Assembly: GCF_017873625.1 (NCBI RefSeq)
Contig: NZ_JAGGKL010000002.1
Span: forward strand, 172,298 to 236,297
Reading direction: 5' to 3'
DNA from: Methanobacterium petrolearium
Lineage (GTDB): Archaea; Methanobacteriota; Methanobacteria; Methanobacteriales; Methanobacteriaceae
DNA: 64,000 nt
Shown here: positions 19,891-31,881 of the stretch, one piece after another
How the letters are laid out: each line of letters opens with the position of its first letter
How positions within the stretch are numbered: position 1 is the first letter of the stretch
Made by a program: the position numbers and the translations under genes
The notes under the pieces: model-generated
What the model saw: only the letters and a program-made list of their open reading frames with translations
Databases searched by the model: none
What the model was told of the DNA's origin: nothing

Positions 19891-21306
19891 TCAAATCTTG
19901 AAATTCTTTAAATATTCACGGAAATGTGACATTTTTTTACTGGTACCTGTTAAATTGGCTAGGACCAGTTCACGTGCCTGAAAAACTGCCGTATATGTGG
20001 GTAAAAGGTAGATGATCTCAACCTTTTCTTGTAATACTTTTCCGATGGCATGATCCATGTCATCATCAACTTCCACCAGTTCATCAGGCACCCCTGCATA
20101 TTTGAGTCTTAGGGCTATGTCCTCTGCCCTACGACCAGAGCAAAAGATTTGATTAATATTTTTAATGTTGACAGTTTTTTCCACTTCTGCATCCCATATC
20201 CAGGATACATCCCTACCATCAGCAGGGTTATCGTTAAGCACGAATAACATTGATTTTGAACGTTCATCAAGTGATATACTGCTTATGGTTTCAGTGAGCC
20301 CAATAGGATTTTTGACCAGGGCAATTTTAACTATTTTATCTGGGAATTGGAAGTTTTCCATCCTGCCCAGATGGTATTCAAATTCCTCTATTGAACTGGC
20401 AACCCTGTCCATGGGTAACCCTATTTCCAGTGCTGTGGATATGGCTGCACAGCAGTTATAAGCATTGTAAATCCCTTCATATGGGAATGTGATATTTTGA
20501 GAGTCATGATCCTTTTTTAAGAATCTGAAATGGTACTGATGTTCATGGTAATCAATTCCAGTGATACTATAATCATAAGAGGGGTTTTTAAACCCACAAT
20601 CAGGGCATTGATATCCGCCTAACTGTCCATAATTGTAATAATCGTATTCAAGGTAACTGCTGCAGGCGGGACAGAATCTGGATTCTACTATTGCCTGTTG
20701 GTTGGTACTGTACTGGTTACGAGTAACTCCATAATAGATATTCTTTTTATTAAGTTTTCGAAAGTTAGAAACCAGAGGGTCGTCAGCATTAAGGATCAAA
20801 GTCGTGTTCAAAGGTTCAAGAGCTTCCAATATATCCTGGAATGCTTTTTCAATCTCACCATAACGGTCAAGCTGGTCGCGGAAGAAATTGGTGACTAGAA
20901 CGTAGTCTGGTTTAATATCTTCAGTAACCTTCTGAAATGAACCTTCATCAACTTCGAAGATCCCCCAGTCATACTGTTTTTTTCGATCATGTAAGAAGGC
21001 ACTGACCAGTCCCTGTGGCATGTTAGCACCCCGTAAGTTGGAAAGAACTGGAGAAAATTCCCTTCTGAAAATGAAATTAAGCAGGTTGTTGGTGGTGGTT
21101 TTGCCGTTGGTCCCGGTAATCAGGATTTTGTTATGGCAACGTTCATTTACCATCTTTAAAATTTCAGGATAGATGGTCATGGCCACTTTACCTGGCATGG
21201 CACTGGCACTACTTTTAAGGAGTTTCCTGAGTATGAAAGAAACGATATTGCCTGCAACAACTGCAAAGTAATACCTAAAACTGGAATAACTTATGATAAT
21301 TCCCAC
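19891..21306 (-). CDS. MurT-like Mur ligase family protein
   Basis: This 471-residue Mur ligase homologue has ATP-binding loop TGTNGKTTTNN (about 63-73), the central Mur ligase domain and a C-terminal DUF1727-type domain. A four-cysteine zinc ribbon (two CPxC motifs about 25 residues apart, near residues 209-237) is inserted in the middle, as in bacterial MurT. A hydrophobic segment near the N-terminus suggests membrane association. With the GatD-like gene 57 bases downstream it should form an amidotransferase complex acting on cell-wall peptide precursors. The start is a GTG at 21306 without a separate ribosome site; no ATG lies in frame until residue 37. Confidence 0.85.
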   Translation of the reverse strand: MGIIISYSSFRYYFAVVAGNIVSFILRKLLKSSASAMPGKVAMTIYPEILKMVNERCHNKILITGTNGKTTTNNLLNFIFRREFSPVLSNLRGANMPQGLVSAFLHDRKKQYDWGIFEVDEGSFQKVTEDIKPDYVLVTNFFRDQLDRYGEIEKAFQDILEALEPLNTTLILNADDPLVSNFRKLNKKNIYYGVTRNQYSTNQQAIVESRFCPACSSYLEYDYYNYGQLGGYQCPDCGFKNPSYDYSITGIDYHEHQYHFRFLKKDHDSQNITFPYEGIYNAYNCCAAISTALEIGLPMDRVASSIEEFEYHLGRMENFQFPDKIVKIALVKNPIGLTETISSISLDERSKSMLFVLNDNPADGRDVSWIWDAEVEKTVNIKNINQIFCSGRRAEDIALRLKYAGVPDELVEVDDDMDHAIGKVLQEKVEIIYLLPTYTAVFQARELVLANLTGTSKKMSHFREYLKNFKI

Positions 21307-21392
21307 CTTTATAGATTATACTGATTTTGAATAAGTTTTTCTTTACTGGGAGTGATTTTTTTTTAAACGAAGCGATTTTGATTGATGAATTC

Positions 21393-22616
21393 TTACGCTT
21401 TTTTGCACTGGCTATAATCTATGAAAAATTTCAAAAACTTATAACCTTCCATCAACTCTTTAGAACTATTTTTAAAACTATTCTCCACTGAAGATTCATT
21501 ATATGCTTCAGTTTTGTCAGATTCACATCCTGGAGAATACATTGCATAAGGAATGGGATCTGAGGTGTGTGTTCTCACATCAATTGGTGTGGGATGATCA
21601 GGAAGTATGGCAATGGCATAATCACCAAGGGAAGGAAGTTCTTCTAAGAGTTTTCCCAGTATACGGCGGTCTATACGTTCAATGGCCAGTATTTTTTCTT
21701 GGATATCACCAGCGTGTCCTGCTTCATCAGGGGCTTCCACATGGATAAATACCAGATCATGATCTTGAAGAGCTTCCAGGGCAAAGTTGACCTTACCACA
21801 GTAATCAGTGTCATAATAACCGGTTGCACCGGGAACATGAACATTGGTAAGTCCTAAGTACGTACCGATTCCTTTAATAAGATCCACACCAGTAATAGTT
21901 GCACCTTTAATGCCATAGGTATCAACAAATGGAGGCATTTGGGGTTTGGTGCCCTGACCCCACAGCCATATCATATTTGCTAATTTTTTACCCTTATCTA
22001 ACCGTTTCTGATTCACAGGGTGTTTTTCCAGGATTTTAGATGTTTTATACATTAGTTCATTTAGTTTGATTGCTAAGGGATCATTTTCTGGTTTCAAGAG
22101 ATGTTCAGTTATTGGTTCTCCCACCACATCATGGGGTGGTGTTGATTCAAGCGTAGCTGCATCCTTTTTTTTGTATACAAAGAGATGTCTGTAACTGGTT
22201 CCCAGATAAAATTTCCCGTAACGATAAAAATGTTGGTTCAGGGCTTCTATGAGTTGGGATGCCTCGGCAGTGCTGATATGCCCGGCATTAAAATCATCAA
22301 GCCTACCCTCATCTTCAGTGATGAAATTGCATCGGAACCCCACATCATCATCTGAAAGTTCAGCTCCGATACTGGCAGCTTCTAATGGTCCACGGCCAGT
22401 GTAATATTTCTTGGGATCATAACCCATTATGGATAGATTGGCAACATCTGAACCTGGGGCCATTCCTGGGGGCACAGTTTGTAACATGCCGCATGAACCA
22501 TTTTTAGCTATAAAGTCCATATTTGGGGTTTTAGCTTGCTGGAGTGGTGTTTTACCGTCCAGTTCTTTAAGGGGTAAATCAACCATCCCATCCCCAATAA
22601 CCACTACATATTTCAT
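21393..22616 (-). CDS. Cofactor-independent phosphoglycerate mutase family protein (possible homoserine kinase)
   Basis: This 407-residue member of the alkaline phosphatase superfamily is of the archaeal ApgM type. The metal-binding sets are seen in VIGDGMVDLP, GSDVANLSIMGYDP, and near the end in HVEAPDEAGHAGD and LPDHPTP. ApgM interconverts 3- and 2-phosphoglycerate. A subfamily found next to homoserine dehydrogenase genes has been proposed to be homoserine kinase (TIGR02535). Here the gene lies 102 bases downstream of hom, in an aspartate-family cluster, so that alternative must be considered. ATG preceded by AGGAGATATT. I cannot separate the two functions from sequence alone. Confidence 0.85.
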   Translation of the reverse strand: MKYVVVIGDGMVDLPLKELDGKTPLQQAKTPNMDFIAKNGSCGMLQTVPPGMAPGSDVANLSIMGYDPKKYYTGRGPLEAASIGAELSDDDVGFRCNFITEDEGRLDDFNAGHISTAEASQLIEALNQHFYRYGKFYLGTSYRHLFVYKKKDAATLESTPPHDVVGEPITEHLLKPENDPLAIKLNELMYKTSKILEKHPVNQKRLDKGKKLANMIWLWGQGTKPQMPPFVDTYGIKGATITGVDLIKGIGTYLGLTNVHVPGATGYYDTDYCGKVNFALEALQDHDLVFIHVEAPDEAGHAGDIQEKILAIERIDRRILGKLLEELPSLGDYAIAILPDHPTPIDVRTHTSDPIPYAMYSPGCESDKTEAYNESSVENSFKNSSKELMEGYKFLKFFIDYSQCKKA

Positions 22617-22718
22617 TATTAAATATCTCCTAAACTGTAGAATTATTAAAATAGTGCTCTGGAAAACCTAAGAACTATTAATATTGAATTTGTCCATGAA
22701 TATGGTTATTATTTTACT

Positions 22719-23732
22719 CTATCTTCTTATTTTCCAGATGCTTACAATGTCACTTAAAATTGCTGAAGCTGTTTCCACTGAACCAGCACCCTTTCCAACT
22801 ACAGTCACATCATCGGCAAGGTCAGTTTTAAGGGTTGCTACGTTAAGTGTGCCTTCCACTGCAAATGGAGATCCTTGACGAACCAGACGAGGTGATACTT
22901 CCAATGCATCAGGTGAAGCTTCTCCTATGAGTTTGATAAGCATACCCTCCTTTTTGGCCAGTGCTATGGATTCTGATGTGATCTTTGAAATTCCTTCTAC
23001 TTCTACATCTTTAAGGGTCACGGGTAGGTTAAGTATGGAGTTGGCCATTATAACGATTTTGCAGGCTGCATCAATCCCTTCCACATCCTGATAAGGATTT
23101 GTTTCTGCAATTCCCATTTCTTGAGCTTCTTGGAGGGTTTGTTCATATGATGATCCTTCATTAGCCATCCTTGACAAGATGTAGTTGGTGGTTCCGTTTA
23201 AAATTCCATATATTGATTCAATGTTGCATCCTGCCAGTGTTTCGTGGGCGAAGTTAATGATTGGCATTGCACCACCAACACATGCTTCGAATTTCAATTC
23301 CACACCATTTTTCCTGGCACAATCTCCCAGTTCCTGGAATGATAATGCTAAAGGGCCTTTGTTAGATGTAATTACATCCTTACCATCTGCCATGGCCTTT
23401 ATAATATGGCTGCGGGCAGGTTCGCCATCATTGATATCAGTGGGGGTTACTTCAACCAGACAATCGTATTCCACATCTTCCAGAACCTGAAGACTGTCAA
23501 CGCCGGAGGCACCGTAATCTAGATAAAGTGAGATTTTTCCTTTATCTGTTTTGGTTTCTAGAAGTAATTCTTCATCCAGACCATCTTCTTTAATGGCTGC
23601 ACCGGAACGATCACTAACAGCAACAATCTGGGGTTTTAAGCCATATTCACTTTCCAAATATTCCTTTTTCATGGACAGTACACGGGCGACTCCCTGACCC
23701 ACCGCTCCGAAGCCTAAAATAACAATTTTCAT
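22719..23732 (-). CDS. hom: Homoserine dehydrogenase
   Basis: This 337-residue NAD(P)-dependent enzyme reduces aspartate semialdehyde to homoserine, the branch point to threonine and methionine. The Rossmann motif GFGAVGQGVARVL is at residues 7-19. The catalytic region with ITSNKGPLAL, LNGTTNYILSRM and the EGIDAACKIVIMAN sequence (family D-x-x-K) is present. No C-terminal ACT domain is fused; instead a free two-domain ACT protein is encoded directly upstream. AAGGTGA precedes the ATG. The homoserine made here feeds metX and metY at 32-35 kb. Confidence 0.94.
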   Translation of the reverse strand: MKIVILGFGAVGQGVARVLSMKKEYLESEYGLKPQIVAVSDRSGAAIKEDGLDEELLLETKTDKGKISLYLDYGASGVDSLQVLEDVEYDCLVEVTPTDINDGEPARSHIIKAMADGKDVITSNKGPLALSFQELGDCARKNGVELKFEACVGGAMPIINFAHETLAGCNIESIYGILNGTTNYILSRMANEGSSYEQTLQEAQEMGIAETNPYQDVEGIDAACKIVIMANSILNLPVTLKDVEVEGISKITSESIALAKKEGMLIKLIGEASPDALEVSPRLVRQGSPFAVEGTLNVATLKTDLADDVTVVGKGAGSVETASAILSDIVSIWKIRR

Positions 23733-23810
23733 AAGTTCACCTTATTAAACTACATTAACATAAATTGTAATCTTCTATTCATCTACATTGACACAGATCG
23801 TAATCTTTTA

Positions 23811-24511
<701 letters not shown>

Positions 24512-24660
24512 TTTAATTCACTCCCAGATGCACTTATTATAATGATAAATCTTTTTGGAACCAATTTACAATGGAAAATCAATTCGTTATAAATATAATT
24601 TTGTTCATTTAATAATTTCAATGTTAATCTCAACAATTATTTAATTTAGTTTTCATGAAT

Positions 24661-26169
<1,509 letters not shown>

Positions 26170-26385
26170 AATAAGTAATCCCATAATTTTTTTGATTCAT
26201 TAAATCTTCTTGATTCAATAAATAGATTTTACCTTTGATAAAGTTCATAACTCTAGAATTTGCTAAAAACCTTAATTAAATTCAATTTTATCAAATAATT
26301 TCTTAGGTTTAAAACTAAAGCTTCATTAGAGAAGATAAGTGAAATATTAAAAAAGAGTTTTTGAACATGGTTAAGGGAGTTGTTC

Positions 26386-26763
26386 CTAGTCAGTTAGGTG
26401 GGATGACATACAGGCATCACAATCAGCAGGCATTTTTCCTTTTTCCTGGTGTAACTGACAGAGCATTTCATCATTCTTAACTTTTCTACATATTTCACAA
26501 AAGTGAGGTATTATATCTCTTTGAGTGTATTTGTCTTCCACCAAACCCTTGGCGAATTCTTTGATTAGTTGTTGTGTCTCATCGTTGAATTTAATCCCAT
26601 GTCCTCTTTTGTCACTAATGTACTGAGAAACTGCGGGTTGAGTAATGTCCAAAAGTTCAGATATCTCCTTCTGTTTCATACCCAGATCCATGAGTTCTTT
26701 AGCCAGTTCAGACCTTATGGTGGGGATAACATACCACACAACTATTTCACATGGAGGTCTCAT
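26386..26763 (-). CDS. HTH transcriptional regulator with Cys-rich C-terminus
   Basis: This 125-residue regulator carries a helix-turn-helix at residues about 30-52 (KQKEISELLDITQPAVSQYIS), in the form of the archaeal COG2522-like family. The C-terminal part holds five cysteines at 89, 92, 102, 115 and 118, in CEIC and CDAC pairs, suited to bind a metal or iron-sulfur cluster, or to sense redox or sulfide. It lies downstream of cysE and cysK. The upstream region contains a perfect 8-4-8 inverted repeat over the expected transcription start, consistent with autoregulation. It is a natural candidate for a sulfur-responsive regulator, but the target is unproven. Confidence 0.82.
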   Translation of the reverse strand: MRPPCEIVVWYVIPTIRSELAKELMDLGMKQKEISELLDITQPAVSQYISDKRGHGIKFNDETQQLIKEFAKGLVEDKYTQRDIIPHFCEICRKVKNDEMLCQLHQEKGKMPADCDACMSSHLTD

Positions 26764-26830
26764 TTAAATCACTAATTCCTCTTTTTACATTTCATTATCA
26801 ATTTTTTATCTCAAAACAACCTGGGGGTAG

Positions 26831-26850
26831 CGATTATTCTATAATAATCG
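26831..26850 (-). promoter_or_regulatory. Perfect inverted repeat in the HTH-regulator promoter
   Basis: CGATTATTCTATAATAATCG has perfect 8-base arms and a 4-base spacer. A TATA-like element on the minus strand lies at about 26859-26866, which would put transcription start inside the repeat, 70-80 bases before the regulator start. The 8-4-8 form resembles that of the sulfur-island operators, but the arm sequence differs. It probably serves as an operator for the gene's own product or for another repressor. Confidence 0.6.
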
Positions 26851-27007
26851 AATTTTTACTATAAAAATCTTTATTTGCTAACTTTTGATAATATTATAGG
26901 TTAAAAAATATTCTATTATTTCTTGGTTTATTTTTATTTCAAATCAAATATCTTAAATGTATGTATTTTTTTATTTTTTTAAAACCAAGTGATAATTGTT
27001 CAGATGG

Positions 27008-27721
27008 TTATATTCCTGCTCCTTCGGAGAAAATTTCTTCCATCTCAGTTTTACGGGTTAATAATCCATTGGATTTCATTATTTGTGAAGTGATTCCTAA
27101 TTCTTTGATCTGTATTTCCAGTTCATCCTGGCGTTTTAACAGGAAGGTAATAACCTCTGCCACTGGATCAGGTAATTTTCCGTGATCCAAATCAATGGCA
27201 CATTTACGTTCCTCTTGAACAACCCTGCCTGGTATACCTACACAGGTTGAACCTGCAGGGACCGGTTTTAGGACAACTGATCCTGCACCGATCTTGGAAA
27301 CATCTCCAATTTTAACGTCACCGATAATTTTAGCACCGGAACCAATTACAACACCATTACCAATGGTCGGATGTCTTTTTTTCTTTTCCAGACTGGTACC
27401 TCCTAGAACTACACCCTGGTAAATCAGTACATCTTTCCCTATTTCTGTGGTTTCACCAATAACCACTCCCATCCCATGATCAATGAATACTCTTTTACCA
27501 ATGGTGGCACCAGGGTGTATTTCGATCCCGGTTAACAGACGATTGATGGTTGATGTGAATCGGCCCAAAAATAATAGTTTATGTTTCCAGAACCAACTGG
27601 CCAGCCTATGGAACCAGATGGCATGCAAACCAGGATAGCAGAAGAATATTTCTAGGCTACTCCTGGCAGCAGGGTCACGCATACGTACCATTTCTAAATC
27701 TTCTTTAATCTTATTAAACAT
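27008..27721 (-). CDS. cysE: Serine O-acetyltransferase
   Basis: This protein of about 237 residues transfers acetyl from acetyl-CoA to serine, giving O-acetylserine for cysteine synthesis. It has an N-terminal helical part (MFNKIKEDLEMVRMRDPAARSS) and a left-handed beta helix of hexapeptide repeats (IEIHPGATIGKRVFIDHGMGVVIGETTEIG, GAKIIGDVKIGDVSKIGAGSVV). The catalytic His is in FIDHGMGVV. The ATG at 27721 has AGGAG six bases upstream. An open extension back to 27811 is rejected for that reason. The C-terminus of about 45 residues after the last repeat is longer than in many bacterial CysE. Likely in one unit with cysK upstream. Confidence 0.93.
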   Translation of the reverse strand: MFNKIKEDLEMVRMRDPAARSSLEIFFCYPGLHAIWFHRLASWFWKHKLLFLGRFTSTINRLLTGIEIHPGATIGKRVFIDHGMGVVIGETTEIGKDVLIYQGVVLGGTSLEKKKRHPTIGNGVVIGSGAKIIGDVKIGDVSKIGAGSVVLKPVPAGSTCVGIPGRVVQEERKCAIDLDHGKLPDPVAEVITFLLKRQDELEIQIKELGITSQIMKSNGLLTRKTEMEEIFSEGAGI

Positions 27722-27859
27722 TATTTGTCTCCTGAAAAATTTTTTAATAATTTTTCGATGAATTAATTCAAGTAAAACATGAAATTTATATTCAACAAGT
27801 TTCAAAAACATTGAATTGAATAGTATGTTTGGTTTTCTTTTTTCTTACTTAACTTAACG

Positions 27860-28846
<987 letters not shown>

Positions 28847-28863
28847 TTTTTCACCTTTTATTG

Positions 28864-28896
<33 letters not shown>

Positions 28897-28925
28897 AATT
28901 CAAAAACAAAAACATAACTATTATT

Positions 28926-28943
28926 ATATAACAATTGTTATAT
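28926..28943 (-). promoter_or_regulatory. Sulfur-island operator, cysK promoter, distal copy
   Basis: ATATAACAATTGTTATAT is a fully symmetric 18-base palindrome. The minus-strand TATA-like box TTTATATT is at 28961-28968, so predicted transcription start (about 26 bases downstream) falls inside this site, a position suited to repression. Its centre is 47 bases from the proximal copy. Confidence 0.8.
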
Positions 28944-29023
28944 TTCAATTATTGGAAAATAATATAAAGCTTTCGGTCAGTTCTACTTCAAAAAGTGTAA
29001 AGCAATCAAATTAAACTGGTAAA

Positions 29024-29338
29024 TTATTCATCCAATTTCTGCAATGCTTCTTCGATAAAAAGAGGCATGATTAAAGGTCTAACACCTTTTTTTAACAGTT
29101 TTTTCCGAGCCCCTTCTCCTATTTGACTCACCAAGAGTACATCACAATCTGAAATTAGATCTATGGTTTTTTCCTTAAGTTCAGGACTCCCACCACATCG
29201 GGGGGCAGTTTGGCGAATTTCAATAAAGTCATATTTGCCGTTGTCTTTAAGTTCAATTATCATGAATCTGTCTGCCTTACCAAAATGTTGATTGACATAT
29301 TTACCATCATTACTTGCAACGGCTACTTTAACTGGCAT
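29024..29338 (-). CDS. NifX/NifB-C-terminal-like (dinitrogenase iron-molybdenum cofactor family) protein
   Basis: This protein of about 104 residues belongs to the small family with an RNase-H-like fold that binds iron-molybdenum cofactor precursors in nitrogen fixers, but is also found in methanogens without nif genes. Signature: VAVASNDGKYVNQHFGKADRF at the start and SDCDVLLVSQIGEGARKKLLKKGV later. GTGATCAA directly before the ATG at 29338 supports that start. A single Cys (APRCGG) and the C-terminal IEEAL helix are seen. A short remnant of a second member of this family lies just upstream (29406-29504). The role is probably metal-sulfur cluster handling, by family only. Confidence 0.85.
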   Translation of the reverse strand: MPVKVAVASNDGKYVNQHFGKADRFMIIELKDNGKYDFIEIRQTAPRCGGSPELKEKTIDLISDCDVLLVSQIGEGARKKLLKKGVRPLIMPLFIEEALQKLDE

Positions 29339-29405
29339 TTGATCACACACAAATAATCTTAAATATTATAGTTTTTTGTTGTTTTTTGATAATTAATTAT
29401 TATTT

Positions 29406-29504
29406 TTAAGATAATTTTATATTTTTATTCATTTTTTTGGGTTTGACCCCGGTTAATTGGGCCAATGCATCTTCAATAAATGTGGGCGCTATATAGGGGT
29501 CAAT
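29406..29504 (-). pseudogene. C-terminal remnant of a second NifX-like gene
   Basis: Directly after the cysS stop, a frame reads IDPYIAPTFIEDALAQL and continues 16 more residues to a stop. This matches the end of the intact neighbour (VRPLIMPLFIEEALQKL) over its last helix. No start codon with a ribosome site opens the frame, and upstream the frame runs into cysS out of register, so this is a relic of a gene replaced or cut by a rearrangement, not a gene. The likeness is by protein pattern; the DNA differs, pointing to an old duplication. Confidence 0.55.
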
Positions 29505-29505
29505 A

Positions 29506-30888
29506 TTATTTTTTATCTTCGATGATTATATTCAGTTCTCCCAGTTTAGTCCTTATATCATCTGCAAGTTCCCATTCATTTTTTTGACGAAGTTTTTCTC
29601 GGATATTGGTAATTAAATCAACCAATTCTTCCGTTAAATCATCATGTTGCCGGTTTGTAAGGAAATCAACGCCTAAAATGTCCCCAATTTTTAGTAAAAA
29701 TATTTTAATATGGTTTAGTATGTATTTAGAGATTTTTGAGTGATTAATGTCCCGATTTATTTCTCTTATAAAATCAAAGAGGGATGAAAGTGCCAGGGGG
29801 GTGTTAAAATCATTGTCCATGGCTTCCAGAAATTTTTCCCGGGTTTCAGTGAGTAGTTTAATTTGGTGTTTGTCCGCAGCACTGTTTTGGGGTACTTCAC
29901 TTTCCAGGAGATCTTCTACAGTTTCTGCAAGTTTATATATTCTTTTAAGTCCTTTATGGGATTGTTCCAGTATTTCCTGGCTGAAATCAATGGGGCTGCG
30001 GTAATGGGTGGATATAACAAAGAACCTGAAGACTTCAGGCGAATAATTTTTCAATAACTCTCTGATGGTGATGAAGTTTCCCAGGGATTTGGACATCTTC
30101 TCACCCTTAACATTTAAAAAGCCAGTGTGCATCCAGTAGCGGACCATGGGTTTTAAGCTGGATGTTGATTCCATCTGGGCAATTTCTGCCTCGTGATGGG
30201 GGAATATGAGATCCAGACCTCCTCCATGTAAATCGTATTGTGGTCCGAAATATTCTTCAGTAATGGCAGTGTCTTCAATGTGCCATCCAGGACGTCCTGT
30301 GCCCCATGGTGATTCCCAAAAAGGTTTTTCATCTTTTTTTTTCCACAATGCGAAGTCTCCAGGATTTCGCTTGGTGGAGTCAGGGTTCACACGGTGCACA
30401 TTCAGATCCTCAATGTTTCTGTTAGAGAGTTTACCAAATTCTGGGAATTGGGACTCATCAAAGTAGACTCCGCTTTCTGTTTCGTAGGCAAAACCCTTGG
30501 AAAGGAGAGTTTCTATTTGTGAAATTATTTCAGGTAAGTGTTCAGTGGCTCTGGCATACAGATTAACATTTTCCACACCCAGAGTTTTCATATCCTCAAT
30601 GTATTTTTTTTCAAATTTTCTGGCCAATTTTATAGGGTCTTCCCCAGTTTCCGCAGCTCTTTTAATGATTTTGTTGTCAATATCTGTGATATTTTGCAAA
30701 TAAAAAACTGAAAAACCTTTATATTTGAGATAACGTGAGATAACATCAAAGGAAATATAGGTTCTTGCGTGTCCGATGTGTGCGTTATCATAAACAGTTG
30801 GCCCACAAACAAACAGATTCACCCGGTTCTCATTCATTGGTTTGAATTTTTCTTTTTTGCGGGTCAGAGTATTGTAAATTTTTATCAT
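29506..30888 (-). CDS. cysS: Cysteinyl-tRNA synthetase
   Basis: This class I synthetase of about 460 residues charges tRNA-Cys. It has the HIGH motif at residues 37-40 (NAHIGHARTY), KMSKSLGN in the second half and the zinc ligands (VCGPT, a C-terminal-half GWHIED, and HHEAEI). The ATG at 30888 with GTGA five bases upstream is preferred over a GTG at 30897 that would overlap that site. The tRNA-Cys gene lies 92 bases upstream on the same strand and the sulfur-island operator is upstream of both, so enzyme and tRNA are probably transcribed together. No SepRS is seen here. Confidence 0.96.
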   Translation of the reverse strand: MIKIYNTLTRKKEKFKPMNENRVNLFVCGPTVYDNAHIGHARTYISFDVISRYLKYKGFSVFYLQNITDIDNKIIKRAAETGEDPIKLARKFEKKYIEDMKTLGVENVNLYARATEHLPEIISQIETLLSKGFAYETESGVYFDESQFPEFGKLSNRNIEDLNVHRVNPDSTKRNPGDFALWKKKDEKPFWESPWGTGRPGWHIEDTAITEEYFGPQYDLHGGGLDLIFPHHEAEIAQMESTSSLKPMVRYWMHTGFLNVKGEKMSKSLGNFITIRELLKNYSPEVFRFFVISTHYRSPIDFSQEILEQSHKGLKRIYKLAETVEDLLESEVPQNSAADKHQIKLLTETREKFLEAMDNDFNTPLALSSLFDFIREINRDINHSKISKYILNHIKIFLLKIGDILGVDFLTNRQHDDLTEELVDLITNIREKLRQKNEWELADDIRTKLGELNIIIEDKK

Positions 30889-30979
30889 TGGGGTCACGAA
30901 GATTTTAATGAATTAACCATAAATTATCGATTTCATGATTTATTCACTTTTCTAAAGTTTTATTATTTAATGGAATTGA

Positions 30980-31051
<72 letters not shown>

Positions 31052-31114
31052 AAAAAAGATATTTCAAAGGTATCCTTATACAGTTGAAGACACTTTCTCA
31101 ATGGGCATTACAAA

Positions 31115-31132
31115 CATTAACAATTGTTATAT
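31115..31132 (-). promoter_or_regulatory. Sulfur-island operator upstream of tRNA-Cys and cysS
   Basis: CATTAACAATTGTTATAT matches the shared site at 16 of 18 bases, with the right arm GTTATAT perfect. The minus-strand TATA box TTTATATA (31130-31137) overlaps its edge, so the site covers the space between TATA and predicted start (about 31108). This puts tRNA-Cys and its synthetase in the same regulon as cysK. Confidence 0.65.
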
Positions 31133-31309
31133 ATAAATATTGTTGTACTTATTCGAATTGATTATTCCATCAAATTTTTATATATTAATACAACAGAAAC
31201 TTTTATTCAATCTTAAATAAGGGGTTAGGATGATTAATTGTCTTTTTGTAATGGAATACCTAACCGAAATTATTTTTAAAAAATTTAAAGGTATAATTGA
31301 GGGTTGTTT

Positions 31310-31705
31310 TTATTCAACTTTGGATCCAGCTTCAGGGCCCGGTTGTACTGAATATATTTCCGTGACCTTAACCACTATAGCTGCCTTGGGATTTAATTTG
31401 GTCATTACGTTTTGAGCCCACTCAACAACTTCTTCGAAAATTTTTCCAGATTCATGGATCTCAGCGGTTCCCTTAAACTGGTATGGATTTTTTTGAGCGT
31501 CCTTGGTCACAATGGAAACATTGGGATTTTCTTCAATGTTTTTACGGGTTTTTTTCATGTAGTTATCAGCAATTAATATGTTTTCACTATCAATAGGCCG
31601 TGCAAATCCAATAGGGACCACGTTTGGTATTCCTTCATTACTTGCAGTTGCCAGAAAAACTAAATCCTTCTCTATGGCATCCATCATTTCTTCTGTCATT
31701 GTCAT
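31310..31705 (-). CDS. Pyridoxamine 5'-phosphate oxidase-like FMN-binding protein
   Basis: This protein of about 131 residues is of the FMN-binding split-barrel family: VFLATASNEGIPNVVPIGFA (read as LVFLATASNEG) at about residues 13-33, NILIADNYMKKTRKNIEENPNVSIV in the middle and the YQFKGTAEIHESG segment. Members bind flavin and act as oxidoreductases on unknown substrates in methanogens; true PNPOx activity is doubtful because the C-terminal substrate part is short. GGTGAT precedes the ATG at 31705. Its promoter carries a perfect copy of the sulfur-island operator 17 bases upstream, which suggests a redox role in sulfur metabolism. Confidence 0.85.
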   Translation of the reverse strand: MTMTEEMMDAIEKDLVFLATASNEGIPNVVPIGFARPIDSENILIADNYMKKTRKNIEENPNVSIVTKDAQKNPYQFKGTAEIHESGKIFEEVVEWAQNVMTKLNPKAAIVVKVTEIYSVQPGPEAGSKVE

Positions 31706-31721
31706 TGTTATCACCAAATTT

Positions 31722-31739
31722 ATATAACTATTGTTATAT
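31722..31739 (-). promoter_or_regulatory. Sulfur-island operator, FMN protein promoter
   Basis: ATATAACTATTGTTATAT is base-for-base the same as the cysK proximal site. The TATA box TTTATATAA (31739-31747, minus strand) abuts it, and predicted transcription start is near 31718, leaving a leader of about 13 bases. Confidence 0.8.
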
Positions 31740-31881
31740 TATATAAATTATGTTAATATATATTATTTTTTTTCGGTGCATTAATTTATCTACTCCCTGT
31801 GTGATTGGGGGGATTGAGTAATTCAATGGGGAAATAGGTTGGAGAAATAAATATGAAGGGTAAAGTTTAAATAGTAAAATA

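Noticed and set aside
26170..26184. Start of asparagine synthase five codons upstream
   Set aside because: The glutaminase nucleophile Cys must follow the initiator Met, so the ATG at 26169 is right.
27722..27811. N-terminal extension of CysE by 30 codons
   Set aside because: A strong AGGAG site stands just before the ATG at 27721, and the extension is very basic and absent from the family.
31230..31415. Plus-strand frame of 61 codons with a good TATA box (31178-31186) and AGGGGTTAGG before the ATG
   Set aside because: More than half of it is antisense to the 3' end of the FMN protein gene, the product has no family pattern and its codons look random. The promoter-like signals may belong to a lost gene.
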